NCBI GenBank assembly: GCA_036925085.1
Contig: JAUPFP010000023.1
Coordinates: forward strand, 921,713-985,712
Source of the DNA: Brachycybe producta
Lineage: Eukaryota > Arthropoda > Diplopoda > Playtdesmida > Andrognathidae
DNA length: 64,000 nucleotides
Direction: 5' to 3'
Made by a program: the position numbers and the translations under genes. Below are positions 22,079 to 33,540 of this stretch, in pieces. Below the pieces are notes generated by a model, which was given only the letters and a program-made list of their open reading frames with translations, was not told the DNA's origin and did not search any database. The number at the start of each line of letters is the position of its first letter. Position 1 is the first letter of the stretch.

Positions 22079-22693
22079 AGGTTCATGCAAATGCATGTTT
22101 AGTATTCTGGCTCAGAATTCATGCTATAAATGAGATAGGGACATGATTCATATCATGCTAAAGCTAAATATATGAATTTTATAATGCATGTTTTTGCATA
22201 TTTTGTCATTTTTTTTCAAAGCATGCATATTTTACCAAAATTGGCAAAAAAAGTGCATAAATTGTAATTTTTGCAATTTTTTTAAAAAAAATATAGGTCT
22301 CCGAACTTTTCTGACTTCATGAAAATTGTGGAAATATACTGTATAAGAGGAACATAGAATCAGGTTCATCTTATAAATGAAATTAACAAATGATACTCTG
22401 CACCACTTATGCTCCTTGTACATCCTTTGATGTTGAGAAATTTTTCTAAATATTAAAAGTTTTTGACAAAAAATCGATGAAGTTTTGAATTTGAAAATTT
22501 AAAAATGTTTCTTGTTTGCTATTGCAATTATTTAAGTTCTAATAAAACATTTTTCTTCAATTTCCATGGGTGAAATTTTGAAGATTTTGAAGATTTTTTT
22601 ACAGTGCATATTTAATGGCATATTTAGTTGTTTTTTGTTGCATGAATACATGCATATTTTGTTGCTTTTAAGTGCATGAACCTCCTTGACCTG
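22079..22693. mobile_element. hAT-like non-autonomous element
   Basis: The left terminus cagggcaaggaggttcatgc and the right terminus gcatgaacctccttgacctg are inverted repeats with one mismatch. The flanking octamers ttaataag and ataataac agree at six of eight positions. Terminal CAGGG and 8-bp duplications are typical of hAT transposons. The interior repeats gcatgcat / gtgcataa motifs. No transposase. Confidence 0.75.
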
Positions 22694-23146
22694 ATAATAA
22701 CAATCTGCAACTTCATTTTGCAGTCGAAATCGACTACCAAAAGTGGTTGGTTTTGTTCTCAAGGCCCTTACATATATGTACCTAAAAACAACTATCCAGC
22801 TATATTAATGAAACTGTGTTGATAAATTGCAGTAAAACAAAAGTGAAGCTGACTTAAAAGTTCAAATTAATCCTTTAAAGCAGTCTTAAATTTCTTTTTT
22901 TAGTCTAAGGCACTTTTTTTGTTTACTGAGTAACTGAGACCTATCAACAAAAGTGTGATTTTGACCCCATTAAAATCGACTTAACTCTTTAATGCCAACC
23001 AATGTTTTCCTTTCCAACACGTATTTCTAAAAAAAAAGCTAAATAAAAGACTAGAGAAGACCAACTAATGGTCCTTTCGCTTCGAAAAAATAAAACTCAC
23101 AACCATATATGGAATCTTTTTTTATCTCACTGAAGTTACCATAGAG

Positions 23147-24055
23147 CAGGCATTCTCAAATTATGGCTCGTGGGCCAAATCCGGCTCACAAAAAGATTTT
23201 ATTTGGTACGAATTTTACTTAATACCCTTCCCCCCTCTTTAATCTGACAATCATTATAATTATTGTTTCTTATCTGAAACTAAATACAGAATATGTAATT
23301 GTTACATCAACAAAGGAGACACATGTTGTAGTTTTTACACTAATTAATACCTTAATTATTAATTATATTGTTTGTCAAAGGGACAAATTCCTTTATTAAT
23401 TTTCTCATTAAAATTTTTTTTTCATAAAGCGGTTTTAAAGTTTAAAGTGTAAATGCCTCTCGAACTCTGATTATTCTGTCTTTCAAACAGTTCTGCAAAC
23501 TGTAGAAAAACTTGAATGTGTTTTAGAAACTAGAAGGGTAGCGAAATCAATTAATGGTGGCTTTCATGTTGGGTATCTTTCAAAATAAGCTTTTTATTGT
23601 CAGTTTGAAAGGTAGCAACATGAAAATAACTGTTATGATGACATGATGTTACTGAGTTTTCCCTCTAATTTCTAAAGCTGTAAATACACGTTCAATTTCG
23701 GCTTGTCAATCTTTTCATTTTCTTTTGATGTTACGCGTGGCCCGCGCTTATTCTCCCCTCTCCATCTTCTTTTTTCCTAATTGCTAAACTTCCTATCGCA
23801 AAAAAACGTTACATTTTGAAATCTTGTATCCGTTGTTACCACGCCTACGGATTAATAAGCCAAAATTAACCATGTATTTACAGCTTTAAACACATTCAAG
23901 GTTTTTCTCTTTTTCGCATTTTCGCATTTTCTCTTCATTTTAATTACATTTGTTTTTAAATATTTAAATTAATTATAGATGTATTATTTAAAAAAATATT
24001 GCACTTTCAATATTAATATGTGGCTCTCCTCTCTTAAGACGATTGGAGACCCTTT
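23147..24055. mobile_element. Probable hAT-like element with nested family A copy
   Basis: The left end caggcattctcaaattatgg then ctcgtgggccaaatccggc has the look of common hAT termini, and the other side has atgtggctctcctctcttaa then gacgattggagaccc. The flanks catagag and aatagag may be remnants of a duplication. A family A copy occupies about 23431-23690 inside (ttagaaactagaaggg; tttcaaaataagcttttta). Borders are approximate. Confidence 0.5.
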
Positions 24056-24935
24056 CAAATAGAGAAAGTTCGTGATTACAACTCACAAAGAAAACTGTGT
24101 CAGTGTTTATTTGTCTTCATTTTGTAACATGTCAGTGTGCCGCTTTTTTTATTGTCACACACACACAAAACAACAACATAAGCGTAAAAAAAATCCAAAA
24201 GGGGATCATGAAAAAGTAGTTTTATTATATTGTTTGGGTTTGTACCCTGAAGACTAATTTCACGAATTAAATAGATCGCAAAAAGCTGAAAAACACATAA
24301 CACAATGTTTGTTTGTGTGTGTAGCTTTTACAACCAGAAGCCTAAAAAATAAGTGAACTTTGAAACTGGTTTTTGTGACACAGTTCTATAATATTGGAGG
24401 CGTGCATTTCGAGAATGTTCGAAAATGGGTTGTAAATGCTATGCTTTTTGCAGGGTAATTTCTTTGTCACGAAAGTGCTGTTCCTAGTGGTAAAAACTGC
24501 AGTAGAATTGTTGCGCAAGTCATGACGTTGTAATGACATCCAATATCAATTCGAGTGGCAACATGGTCAGTCACTTAATGACTATGTTCACGTTGTAAAT
24601 GCCAACAATGTCACTATAGTGACAACTTGTCAGCATATTGTATTAAAAAAAATTCTAATACTGATTAATAATTTTTTAATACATTTATTCTCTTCATTTT
24701 TTAGCTTCCTTTAAATTGTATTACAAAATTTTATGCCTTTAATGCAATGGTTTAGTAGAAAATTTGTTTTTTTCTATCTCCTGAAAAATTTAAATTTTGG
24801 CATCTACAACGTTTTGGAAATGCAAGTTTCATTTCTACTTAGCAAAAATATGCACTCATCTGACACAGAAAAGTTGTGAATTTTTTTTTTCATTTTGAAA
24901 CACTGTTTAAAAAAAGTTCAAGTTCAAGTTCAAGT

Positions 24936-25165
24936 GGGGTAACCCGTCATAAATGATGGGAGCAAAATTCACAGGCAATTGTGCCCAGCATTAGAATTTG
25001 TTTTCCTCCGCCCTTTTATGACGTCAGACCAAGTAACAAACCAATTAGAAATTGATGACGTTCATAAAAAAGCTCAGCAAAAGAAATTCTAATGCTGGGC
25101 ACAATTGCCTGTGATAAACTGTAGCTTAATTTTGCTACTATTATCCCCTCCCCGTAATACGTGGG
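24936..25165. mobile_element. Family M-related palindrome with outer arms
   Basis: The core 24971-25112 starts acaggcaattgtgcccagca and ends tgctgggcacaattgcctgt, with the ccgcccttttatgacgtcag interior of family M. No 9-bp duplication flanks the core. Instead the arms extend outwards: gggtaacccgtcataaatga and gggagcaaaatt on the left, taattttgct and a degraded partner on the right. The same outer arm plus core start recurs at 43689-43737, so this is a longer subfamily. Confidence 0.7.
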
Positions 25166-25319
25166 ACCCTTCCATAAATGACACAAACCCTAGTTACTAG
25201 TATCGGTTTTTTTCTTTCAGACTCAGTTATGTTTACATCATTAGGAGTTAGACAACTGTGGCGATAATTGTGCTCCTTTGGTCATTTGCAAAAAAAATTG
25301 TTGATTTTCAGTAATTACA

Positions 25320-25425
25320 GTCGTTAAAAAATATTCACCACGATTTTGGGGGCCCCTCAAAATTCGGGGGCCCTGTGCTGCAGCCCTTTTAGCCCAATGG
25401 CTAATCCGGCCCTTACCATGATTAA
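25320..25425 (-). mobile_element. hAT-like element end (fragment)
   Basis: Read on the minus strand it gives taagggccggattagccatt then gggctaaaagggctgcagca and cagggcccccgaattttg, a type of terminus common to hAT-derived non-autonomous repeats. The partner end was not located, so this may be a solo fragment. Confidence 0.4.
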
Positions 25426-26114
25426 GCGTTCTGTGCATTTTATGCAAACTTTTGTCTTTTTAAAAAATGACTAAATTTTAATTTTTTGGACGTTATTAGA
25501 TTTTTACGTTTTTGGCCCAATTTCAAGCGCAAAACTAAAATCGAGAATTTGATAATTTTCTCATATACGTTTATTACTAAAGAAGATTTAAACAAGACAT
25601 TTTTCCATGACATAACCTTAAATTTAAACTTTAACTTTCTTCTCAAAATTCAGAACCAACCAGAGTTCTATTTCATTTACATATTTTTTTGTTGCAAAAG
25701 CTGCTTATCAACCGTTCTTAAGCTGGTTTAAATTTTTAAAGAAAAAAAAAGATAAGAATTTCGGAACACAGTTTCAGACACAAATTTGCATAATGGACGT
25801 AAACGTTTTTTTTTTTTCCAGAGGCAACTTTAAATAAAAAAAATATGAAGTCTCGTAAAAACTGAAGTAATACATTTTTGTGAACATGTTCAAATAACTT
25901 CATGACAATATCTTATGCAAATAAATTTACATTGTAATTTAAAAATGAACAAACAACGTATAACTTAAACGTTAATGAAAAAAGTGAAAACTGATTAAAT
26001 TCAAACTGATATAAACGTTTATTTTTTTAAAAAAAATTAAGTCCCTATAATTATGCAAATGATTTTAGTTAATTTTTAGTTTCTAACACACTTTGAATTT
26101 TTTAATATTACATG

Positions 26115-26447
26115 TAGGCCTATATGAAGATCCCACACGTGCAGAAAAAAAGCCAACTGAAAAAGGAATGGATCTATCTAGATAATTTGAATAATTCCAA
26201 TCATTTAGGCAGAAATAAATTGAAATTGTTTCCCCTTTTTTCCAATTCTTCTATTTGGAATTACATTTTATCAGCCAATAGGAAGGCGTTCTTAAGGCAC
26301 TTCATACTTTATGGCTCCTCCTCTTTCTATAGAAATATGTCACAACCCTTGAACGCGACAGAAAACATCAATGTGGAAAAAAGTTTTATTTTTTTTTTAT
26401 TTCTACTTCTATTTTCTGCTTTTTTTAAGCATGTGAGATCCAGGCCT
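26115..26447. mobile_element. Family H foldback element, copy 1
   Basis: The left end has gatcccacacgtgcagaaaa and the right end gcatgtgagatccaggcctt, imperfect inverted repeats. A second copy is at 28825-29065. The ORF at 26124-26450 spans the element end to end and is a by-product, since the second copy is likewise spanned by an ORF (28761-29084) with only partly similar residues. Confidence 0.6.
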
Positions 26448-26595
26448 TAGCGAACAATCACACACGCTGAAAAACCCAACAGAAAATAAAATTAGATATA
26501 AAACATTTTTTTTTGTACTTAAAAATATATGGCGCTTCTGATAAATGTCCTTACAAAGTGAGATTTGTTTCCAGCTTGTGTGATTCTTCCCTTAC
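26448..26595. mobile_element. Family G foldback element, copy 1
   Basis: The left end tagcgaacaatcacacacgc then tgaaa and the right end gcttgtgtgattcttccctt are inverted repeats. The internal motif atatatggcgcttctg is shared with copies at 29130-29277 and 34286-34610. It abuts the right end of the family H element. Confidence 0.7.
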
Positions 26596-26822
26596 TTCTA
26601 AAAAAAGTTGACCTTACCGTACCTCAAATTATAATTGCGCCACCATAAAAGTAAAAAAAAAACATGTTAAAAATCTTAAATAACTATAACAAACATGAGT
26701 TGCTTTCAAAAATAACATCTTACAAAATTGAACTCTGTGATAAGAATCTTTTTTTTTCTTCTTCTCAAAACTTAATTATTGATAGAACAAAAGAATAATT
26801 TATTTTCGATGTATATACTGTA

Positions 26823-27284
26823 TCTGTGAACGGAAAAAATAAACCTCTATAATAGATAGGAAAATGAACACTAATATTAAAAAAATGTTATTGAAAGCAA
26901 AACTATTTTAATTCCAATTACAATATTAACTATTTTTATAGTTATGCGCTATACCAGTTAAAATTTGAAGGCAGAGAGTGACGTCATGTTTACCAAAACA
27001 CCCTTTACAAAATGGCGTTCAGTGAGGAAGACCGAATAGTAATACAATTTTTACATCAAAATTAGAATTACAGTACAAAACGTTTTCTTAGGGAATTTCC
27101 AGAAAAAGAATGGAAACTTGGTGGACTAAACGCCCTTCTGCGTAAGATTCATAGAACTGGTTCGTGCAGGCGTCAAGCGGGCAGCGGTAGACCGCGCACT
27201 GCAAGAAATAACGAAATAAAATCTAAAAGTTTTTCATATGTTATTGTAGTATTTATAGAGGTTCGTTTATTTCCGTTCAGAGTG
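26823..27284 (+). mobile_element. Short mariner-superfamily element carrying a transposase fragment
   Basis: The left terminus tctgtgaacggaaaaaataa then acctctataa and the right terminus ttatagaggttcgtttattt then ccgttcagagtg are inverted repeats, flanked by TA on both sides. The element is 462 bp, too short for a complete transposase gene, and encodes only the N-terminal DNA-binding part. It resembles an internally deleted derivative of an autonomous element. Confidence 0.75.
27012..27218 (+). pseudogene. Transposase N-terminal helix-turn-helix fragment
   Basis: The frame reads MAFSEEDRIVIQFLHQN, TAG stop (27063-27065), then STKRFLREFPEKEWKLGGLN, ALLRKIHRTGSCRRQAGSGR and PRTARN. This matches the N-terminal helix-turn-helix domain (DUF4817-like) found on many Tc1/mariner-superfamily transposases of invertebrates, with its FPEK-W---LN-LL-K---TGS--R--GSGRPRTAR pattern. 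The catalytic DDE domain is absent. The internal stop makes it non-functional. Matching was from memory of the family pattern. Confidence 0.8.
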
Positions 27285-28323
27285 TAGAGAGACTATATCA
27301 ACCCATATTTTGGTCAAATAAGGGTCAAGCCATTTTTAAAAGAGAGAAAAAACAGAAGAAAAAAAAGCATCAAGTCTCGTAAACTATAGACCTACCGTAG
27401 AAGAAGAAAAAAAACCTCGAGATCAATAATATCTTTATTGATCTTTCGAGAAGAAGAAGAAAAAAAGAAGCAAATCATGAATGTCTTTAAATCAGATCAC
27501 AACTGTAATGAAACGGGTAAGATCACTTCACTTGAGGGCATCTTTTAAGATCTTTTAGGCATAAAAAGCCCACCCCCGGCTCTTTTCCCTCTCTACACAC
27601 ATTTCAAATAAAATTCTCATTCAGAAACTGATCTAAAAAGCAAATCTCATCCAATAGTAAATGTAGTATTTTATATGATAGACTACCTCCTATATGTAAC
27701 TCTTTAACCAATCATTCATTCGATAATTTAAAAGATCATGTGAAATAAATTGCTTGGTTTAACAATGCCTTTTTTTTTTTTTTTTGCAACTTCACTTTTT
27801 ACCTGAAATTTTTTTTTATGAGACATCAAAACCTAGAAGAAGAAAAAACCTTAAATCATTGTATTCACTCTTGAATTTCTTACTACTTTAACTTCAACAC
27901 AGTTATTACATTTTTATAACAATTCCCTCCACATATTTTCTCTAAAACGCTGTTTAATATAAAGCGATACTTAATAAATGACGTGAGACAATAATCTGAG
28001 TCTAGAGAGAGTTATTAAAGTTTTAGCTATGTTTACACGCGCCTCTTTTCCTTAAGCAATGTCAAAGAATACACAATAAAGTGATGAAAAAGCCTTTTTA
28101 GGTAGTAGAAATATGACTCGTTCATTAAAGCTGACGTTTCTCATTCATCGTTTGCCACTAACAATTTACTATTAAAATGCTACTGTTTGTACCAAGATAG
28201 AGGTTACATTGATATCGTTTTTATTAGGCACTTTTTCTTAGCATCTAATCAGGTAATCAGGCTTATCAGGTTTAAATCCTGGTTTAAACCCTTGTGTTAC
28301 CGTTTCAACAACACCAAACATGT

Positions 28324-28377
28324 CCCCTTGAATGAAGGCAATCTTGTCTGTTATAAGTGATTGCCTTCGTTCAGGGA
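28324..28377. other. Short perfect-arm hairpin
   Basis: Arms ccttgaatgaaggcaatc and gattgccttcgttcaggg pair with about one mismatch over 18 bp around a loop of roughly 17 bases. It may be a tiny foldback remnant, or a structured RNA in the intron. Nothing else supports an RNA gene. Confidence 0.4.
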
Positions 28378-28824
28378 TTCCGTTTCTTTCTAAATTATTA
28401 TTTTCTTAAATATATAGAACAGACAGAAAATTACAAAATTTTCTTATACATGATTTATTATTATTTTGTCTCAGTCAAATCAAAATTAAACTATGATTGC
28501 AATTTTTATATTATTTAAATACAATTTTATAATAATAATAAAAATATTTGATATATGACGAATGTCATTCATTGTTTTTATTAAAAACGAGAAATCGTAA
28601 GCTATGACTGTGGTAAAAGTATTTTTATGACAATATTATTTAATAAATTTTTTAGCATCAATTTCAAAATCATTTGTCATTAAATAACGATGCAAATTAA
28701 CGTGGAATTTGAACATTTCTTTTTTCAAAATGCGATAAAAGTTTCTTTTTAAAAATTTCTTTGAAGGAAAATAAATTTCGAATATCCGTCTACAATTATT
28801 CTAAACTTTTGCAAAGTTTTAACT

Positions 28825-29065
28825 TGTTTTCTAATGGCTGGATCACACATGCAGAAAAACCAAACTGCAAATTCTACTTACAAAATAATTTATCTAAACT
28901 AAATAATTCCATTCTATTCATTTATGAGAAAAAAGATGAAATGGTTTCGACTGTGATACGCGAAATTGCATGTTATGAACCAATAGAATTTTTTTTTTCA
29001 GTCACTTCATTCTTTACGATTCATCTTTCTTTTTTTCTTCTTGGGCATGTGGGATCCAGGCCTAA
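28825..29065. mobile_element. Family H foldback element, copy 2
   Basis: Left end gctggatcacacatgcagaa, right end gggcatgtgggatccaggcc, inverted relative to each other and matching the copy at 26115-26447. Confidence 0.6.
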
Positions 29066-29129
29066 TTTTAAATTTAATTTTTAATAAGTAGAAATATAAA
29101 GGAACTTTTTTTCTTCTTTTTTAACTTTT

Positions 29130-29277
29130 TAGGGAAGAATCAAACACACACACTGAAATAAAATCCTAATGAATTTCACTTTATAAGGCATTTACCAGAA
29201 GCGCCATATATCTGAGTACAAATGAACACAGAATTTTTGTATCCGGTGGTTTTTTCAGCGTGTGTGATTCTTCCCTA
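29130..29277. mobile_element. Family G foldback element, copy 2
   Basis: The left end tagggaagaatcaaacacac and the right end cagcgtgtgtgattcttccc then ta are inverted repeats about 148 bp apart. The interior has ttaccagaagcgccatatat, the inverse orientation of the motif in copy 1. It sits in intron 9, close to exon 10. Confidence 0.75.
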
Positions 29278-29560
29278 ATTCTATTTTCGTACTTTTTCAC
29301 ACCTGTTAGGGGGGAAGTAGGAATCCTGACTTTAATGTTACATCTGAACCTAAAATCTATTTGTTGAGCTGTCTTAAATAATTACATTTACACAACAATT
29401 CTTTTGTTTCTAGAGTCTAATGATAACTAAAAGCAAATTGTTTCTTTTGTTTCAACTGTATGCAATATAGAGCTAGCTGCCTATCAGAAATAGGTGAACC
29501 CCACAATCATGATTCTAATATAATGTTGTTTTTTTTGGTATTTGTTTGTTCAATCTTCAG

Positions 29561-29726
29561 GGTATGTCGTATCTGCACAACAGTGAAATACGCTCTCATG
29601 GTAACCTCAAGTCATCCAATTGTACAGTAGACAGTAGATTTGTACTAAAAGTAACTGATTTTGGACTTCACTGTCTACGTGAATACGATGAAAATGAAAA
29701 CGAAGATTCTTATGCACACTGGAGAC
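29561..29726 (+). CDS. Receptor guanylate cyclase exon 10: pseudocatalytic loop and DFG
   Basis: Encodes [20 protein letters not shown], then [16 protein letters not shown] and an acidic tail with EYDENENED. The loop is HGNLKSSN, where active kinases have HRDLK--N. The missing catalytic Asp marks a pseudokinase, as in all NPRs. The metal-binding motif reads DFG, whereas vertebrate NPR1 and NPR2 have DYG (family knowledge). The acidic insert is longer than I expect for vertebrate receptors. The acceptor cttcag ends at 29560; the donor is gtgagt from 29727, phase 1. The open reading frame from 29546 starts inside the intron. Confidence 0.97.
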
Positions 29727-30060
29727 GTGAGTGAACATTTTATTATTTCAATATTTCATTTATTTGTTTGGTTTCTTTCTTCTATGACTTTTTTGTCTCT
29801 TTACATTTTTATACCATCTTCCCCCCCCCCTCCTACTTTGTACTAAAACCAAGTTATTATAAGGAAAGACGTGTATAACATCACTAAATTGAATATGTCT
29901 AGACTTAAACGAATGACATTTGTACGCACGTAATGAGCAAACATAATAATACTCTCAAAACACATCCAGATTAAGAGAAAATGTCACAATTTGAACTTTT
30001 TTAAGTTTATATTGTTAAATTTATAGGCACCCATATTATGCAAAAAAAAATAAGAAACTA

Positions 30061-30723
30061 CAGTAGAACTTTGATTATTGGAATTAATGTCGGACATGCA
30101 TACTTAGTTCCGCTAATAAAAAGTTGATATAATCGAACTCCCATTAAAAAAAGTGGAAAAAATTAAGAAAAAACCGATTGCAAAAGGGATTTTTTATTTG
30201 CATAAATAGCATTTCTATAAAGCCCGTTATACACCTACAATTTTACTTGCATTTTTGTGTCAATTAAATGATGAATGTTTTCGTCAATGATTTGGTACAT
30301 AAAGTGTCAATCCTGTAAAAGTATTCAAACATTTTTACCTAAAAAATTGCGCAGAAAAAGTGCGTGCGTAGTGTGACAGTTTATCGTATATCTAACCTTG
30401 TGACCTTCTAGACAAGAAAATTGGGGAAAGGTGTGCTAAATATGTTGCAGAGCGCATCGTATACAGCTTTGTAAATTACATAAGAATGATGCTGATCCTG
30501 AGAAAGCGGCTCTAGTATAGATGTGATCATTTAAGAAAAATAGAACATCTTCTAAATTAATGCAACGTTGAACAAATAATTTAACATTCACGTCGTTATA
30601 CACATGCAATGTCACATTTATAAATTAATTTATACATTAATTTATAAACTAATTGTAGGTGTATATAAGTAAAAAAAAAATTGGTTCCGATAATCGACGT
30701 TCCCGATAATCGGCGCTCTACTG
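30061..30723. mobile_element. pogo/Tigger-like non-autonomous element with nested foldback
   Basis: The left terminus cagtagaactttgattattg and the right terminus cgataatcggcgctctactg are inverted repeats, and TA flanks both ends. Inside, tatacacctacaatt at about 30228 and aattgtaggtgtata at about 30650 bound a second foldback. No transposase. The terminus style (CAGTAGAACCTCGATTAT-type) is that of Tigger/pogo elements. Confidence 0.82.
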
Positions 30724-30932
30724 TAGGTTATTTTGAATAAAAAATACACCAACAAATATGTATTTCATTTAATTTCAATAATTTTAACCAATTTTTAAAC
30801 TAACAATTTTTTAAAAAAAAATACTAAAATTTCGGACAATGTCAACTTGTTTGCTTCTGAAAGACAATATATTTAACAGAATAACCAGAGTTTAAAAACG
30901 TTTGTACTTTAAAAACCACCTTAAGGCCTTGT

Positions 30933-31063
30933 TTCCACTGGGGTGAAAATTTGAATTTTTTGAAAATTTCAACTGGTGAAAAACAGAAGAAACGTGGCTT
31001 CCATCTATTCACCAGTTGAACTTTTCAAAAAGTTCAAATTTCCACCCCAGTGGAAACAACGCA
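30933..31063. mobile_element. Short foldback element
   Basis: The left arm ttgtttccactggggtgaaa then atttgaa and the right arm ttcaaatttccaccccagtg then gaaacaa are near-perfect inverses. The second pair ttcaactggtgaa / ttcaccagttgaa lies inside. The total is about 131 bp and it forms an almost complete hairpin. Confidence 0.75.
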
Positions 31064-33034
31064 TACAAGTACGTCCTCTTTATACACACACACACACCTA
31101 GAAGTTATTCTAAAAAGCAGAGAGCAACAAGAAGAGGTCTAAAAAGTAGCAAACAGTTTATGTAATTACAAAAGTAATTCTGTGCATCTGTTATTTTGCA
31201 CAAAGGTGAATGACACATACATTATATGTGTATGTGTGGAGTGTGTAGAATAATGAAATTTCGTACTTATTGTTGTCTCACAATAAAGATAAGTGAAATT
31301 CTTTTTCCGGCATCTGAAGAAACAAACCTTCTTCCTACACTTTCTCCTTAGTTATTTTTGTTTTGCATTTTAAAATTTCGTCGTTTAAGAAGTGATACCA
31401 TGTAACTGACATTTTTTTGGTGCTTTTGAGGTTTTGGCATTAAAGAAAATCATAAAAAAGAAGTGCATCGTTTGAAAAATGCCGCGAAATTTTAATTATT
31501 TTAATAGATATTGACTGGTAGAGACATCTGGTAGAGTGTTCAAAATCCATTTAATGTGATTTTTGCGAATATTTAGAAAAAAAAAATGGTTTGTGATGTC
31601 ATGTATACGTAACATAATTATATTAATTATTATGGCTCCAAAAAAAACGTCCAAATAATTTTATTAGCAAGAAATCGTATGACAAAACCTTAAACTTGCA
31701 TTATAACGTTTTTTGTTCCTCTTGTAAAATTTATATTTTGTTAGTTACGTGGTATCACTTTTTAAACGACGATATATTGTTCTATTTCTAATTTGTTATA
31801 TTCCACTTTAAAAAAAGTCTACCTGCATTATCTTGTAAAAAAAAACCCTAAAATAATTAAGCGTTTTCTATAAGACCGGACCATACACTAAATCAGACAT
31901 ATTGACTTAAGCCCTTTCAGACAAAATGAGTAAAGCATGTCTGTTCCGACGACTACAACCCACACTAAATAAAATTAATCAATTAATATTGTAATAAAAA
32001 AAGATAAAATGAGATCAAATGCACATTTCGATATTGTTGTCTGCGACAAGCAAGTAGCCGGGATGGGCATTCACACACGTCTGATACGTCTCAGTCAGAC
32101 AAGACGTTTTGTTTCGTATACCATTTGCCCCAATGCTATTTTTTTTTCTTTCTGCATGACATAAACCGCCTCAGACAGTTTTGTCTTATTTAGTGTTACA
32201 GTAAATACTAAAAATTAACAAAATCTAACAGGGTCTAATCGAATTCAACTGCTAATTCGGCCACTAATGGTATTGGTGATGTCACACTACTGCTCTTTCA
32301 AAACTCTTCGGCTAACGTTTATGCTAATTTCTAACCTCTATTTCCCTTATTTAAAATGGTTGGCATAATCAAGGAACCCAAGGAGGAAGAGGAGGCGATA
32401 AAATATACCATTAAACCAAGTTCATTTATTAAATATACAATTTTAACAACCACATTTTTCAAATTTTACATAAGAGTGACAAATTTCAATTGTCGTCATT
32501 CGCCACGCTTGTGGCTACACTGAAAGGAAAAAAAATAGGTTGCCCATCCCTGCCTTATAACATCACCATGATGGACAGCAATTTAAAAAAAAAACTATTT
32601 TCAATGAAATAATAAAGAAAACAATTTTTTTTTTACATAAACCCATCCATAAATTATGATAAAAGTAAAATACACTCTTAGTGCAGCGCCACCCGTGGTG
32701 AAGGAGATCAAAAGCATTAACAAAAAACCCTTCAAGGAACAAACTATCACTTCTACATGTAGGTACTCAAGGTTAAAAAAAAATTCAACAAAAGTCTAAA
32801 ATAACAATAATGCAAAAGTAAAAAAACATTGCCTGTGTCTGGTAACTAAAATAAAAACTAATATCTTTATAGAAAATAGAAAAGGATCCGGAAACAACAT
32901 GTGAGAGGGGCATCTTGGGAGAAAAAACTAAATGTTCTGGAACTGTGCTAACTCAGCCTATCATTTGTCAAGAAAGAAAGCATCTAATCTAAATAGGTTG
33001 CTTTCTAGAGAATAGTCAGAAAGTAAACATTGTG

Positions 33035-33240
33035 ACAGGCATTTAGAAATCGGGGAGAACTTCAGTTGGCTCCGCCCTTTTTATGACGAACGGCAACTTC
33101 TAATTGGTTGGTTATGTAGTCTGACGTCACATGCTCCGCCCTTTTCAACGTCGGACCACACAACAAACCAATTAGAAGTTGCTGTTCGTCATAAAAAGGG
33201 AGGAGCCAACTTCTGTTTGTCCCGATTTCTAATTGCCTGT
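33035..33240. mobile_element. Palindromic MITE with 9-bp target duplication (family M), copy 2
   Basis: Starts acaggcatttagaaatcggg, ends cccgatttctaattgcctgt, with ggctccgccctttttatgac near each end and a central gtctgacgtcacatg. The left flank is aacattgtg; the closest right-hand partner, aagattgtg, is displaced by three bases, so the duplication is only tentative here. The minus-strand ORF in it is a by-product. Confidence 0.8.
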
Positions 33241-33467
33241 GCAAAGATTGTGTGCAAGTGGCGCCATGTTTGCATCATGGCCTCCTCATATAAACCTTTG
33301 TATGGCCTCAAATTTGAGAAGAAATTGATAAAAAATCAACCACATCCGGAAATTCATTTCATATAAACAATGTTCTAGGGGGTGGATGTAATAAAGCCCT
33401 CCACATGCATTGAAGCATAAAGAAATAACACTTTAGTTTCCGGATACAGCCTTTGTAGTAGGCCTAC

Positions 33468-33540
33468 TAGTAGTAGTAGTAGGAGTAGTAGTAGTAGGAG
33501 TAGTAGTAGTAGGAGTAGTAGTAGTAGGAGTAGTGGTAGC
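33468..33540. repeat. AGT-type minisatellite, 15-bp period
   Basis: The unit gtagtagtagtagga is repeated about four times, flanked by more tag triplets. Strand-asymmetric purine-rich composition. Confidence 0.85.

Larger units (their letters stand above)
21914..29560. other. Intron 9 content
   Basis: Contains hAT-like elements at 22079-22693 and 23147-24055, a family A copy, a family M-type palindrome with outer arms (24936-25165), a hAT-like end (25320-25425), elements of families G and H (26115-26595, 28825-29277), the transposase-bearing element 26823-27284 and a small hairpin (28324-28377). Stretches 24060-24900, 25430-26100, 27290-28320 and 28380-28820 show no gene or recognised repeat. 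Confidence 0.6.

Noticed and set aside
26124..26450. Similar ORFs at 26124-26450 and 28761-29084 suggesting a small gene family
   Set aside because: Both lie across family H foldback copies; the similarity follows the repeat, and indels break the shared frame.
33062..33244. Conserved minus-strand ORF also seen at 46572-46883 and 51190-51432
   Set aside because: The shared peptide comes from family M MITE copies, which are palindromic and non-coding.
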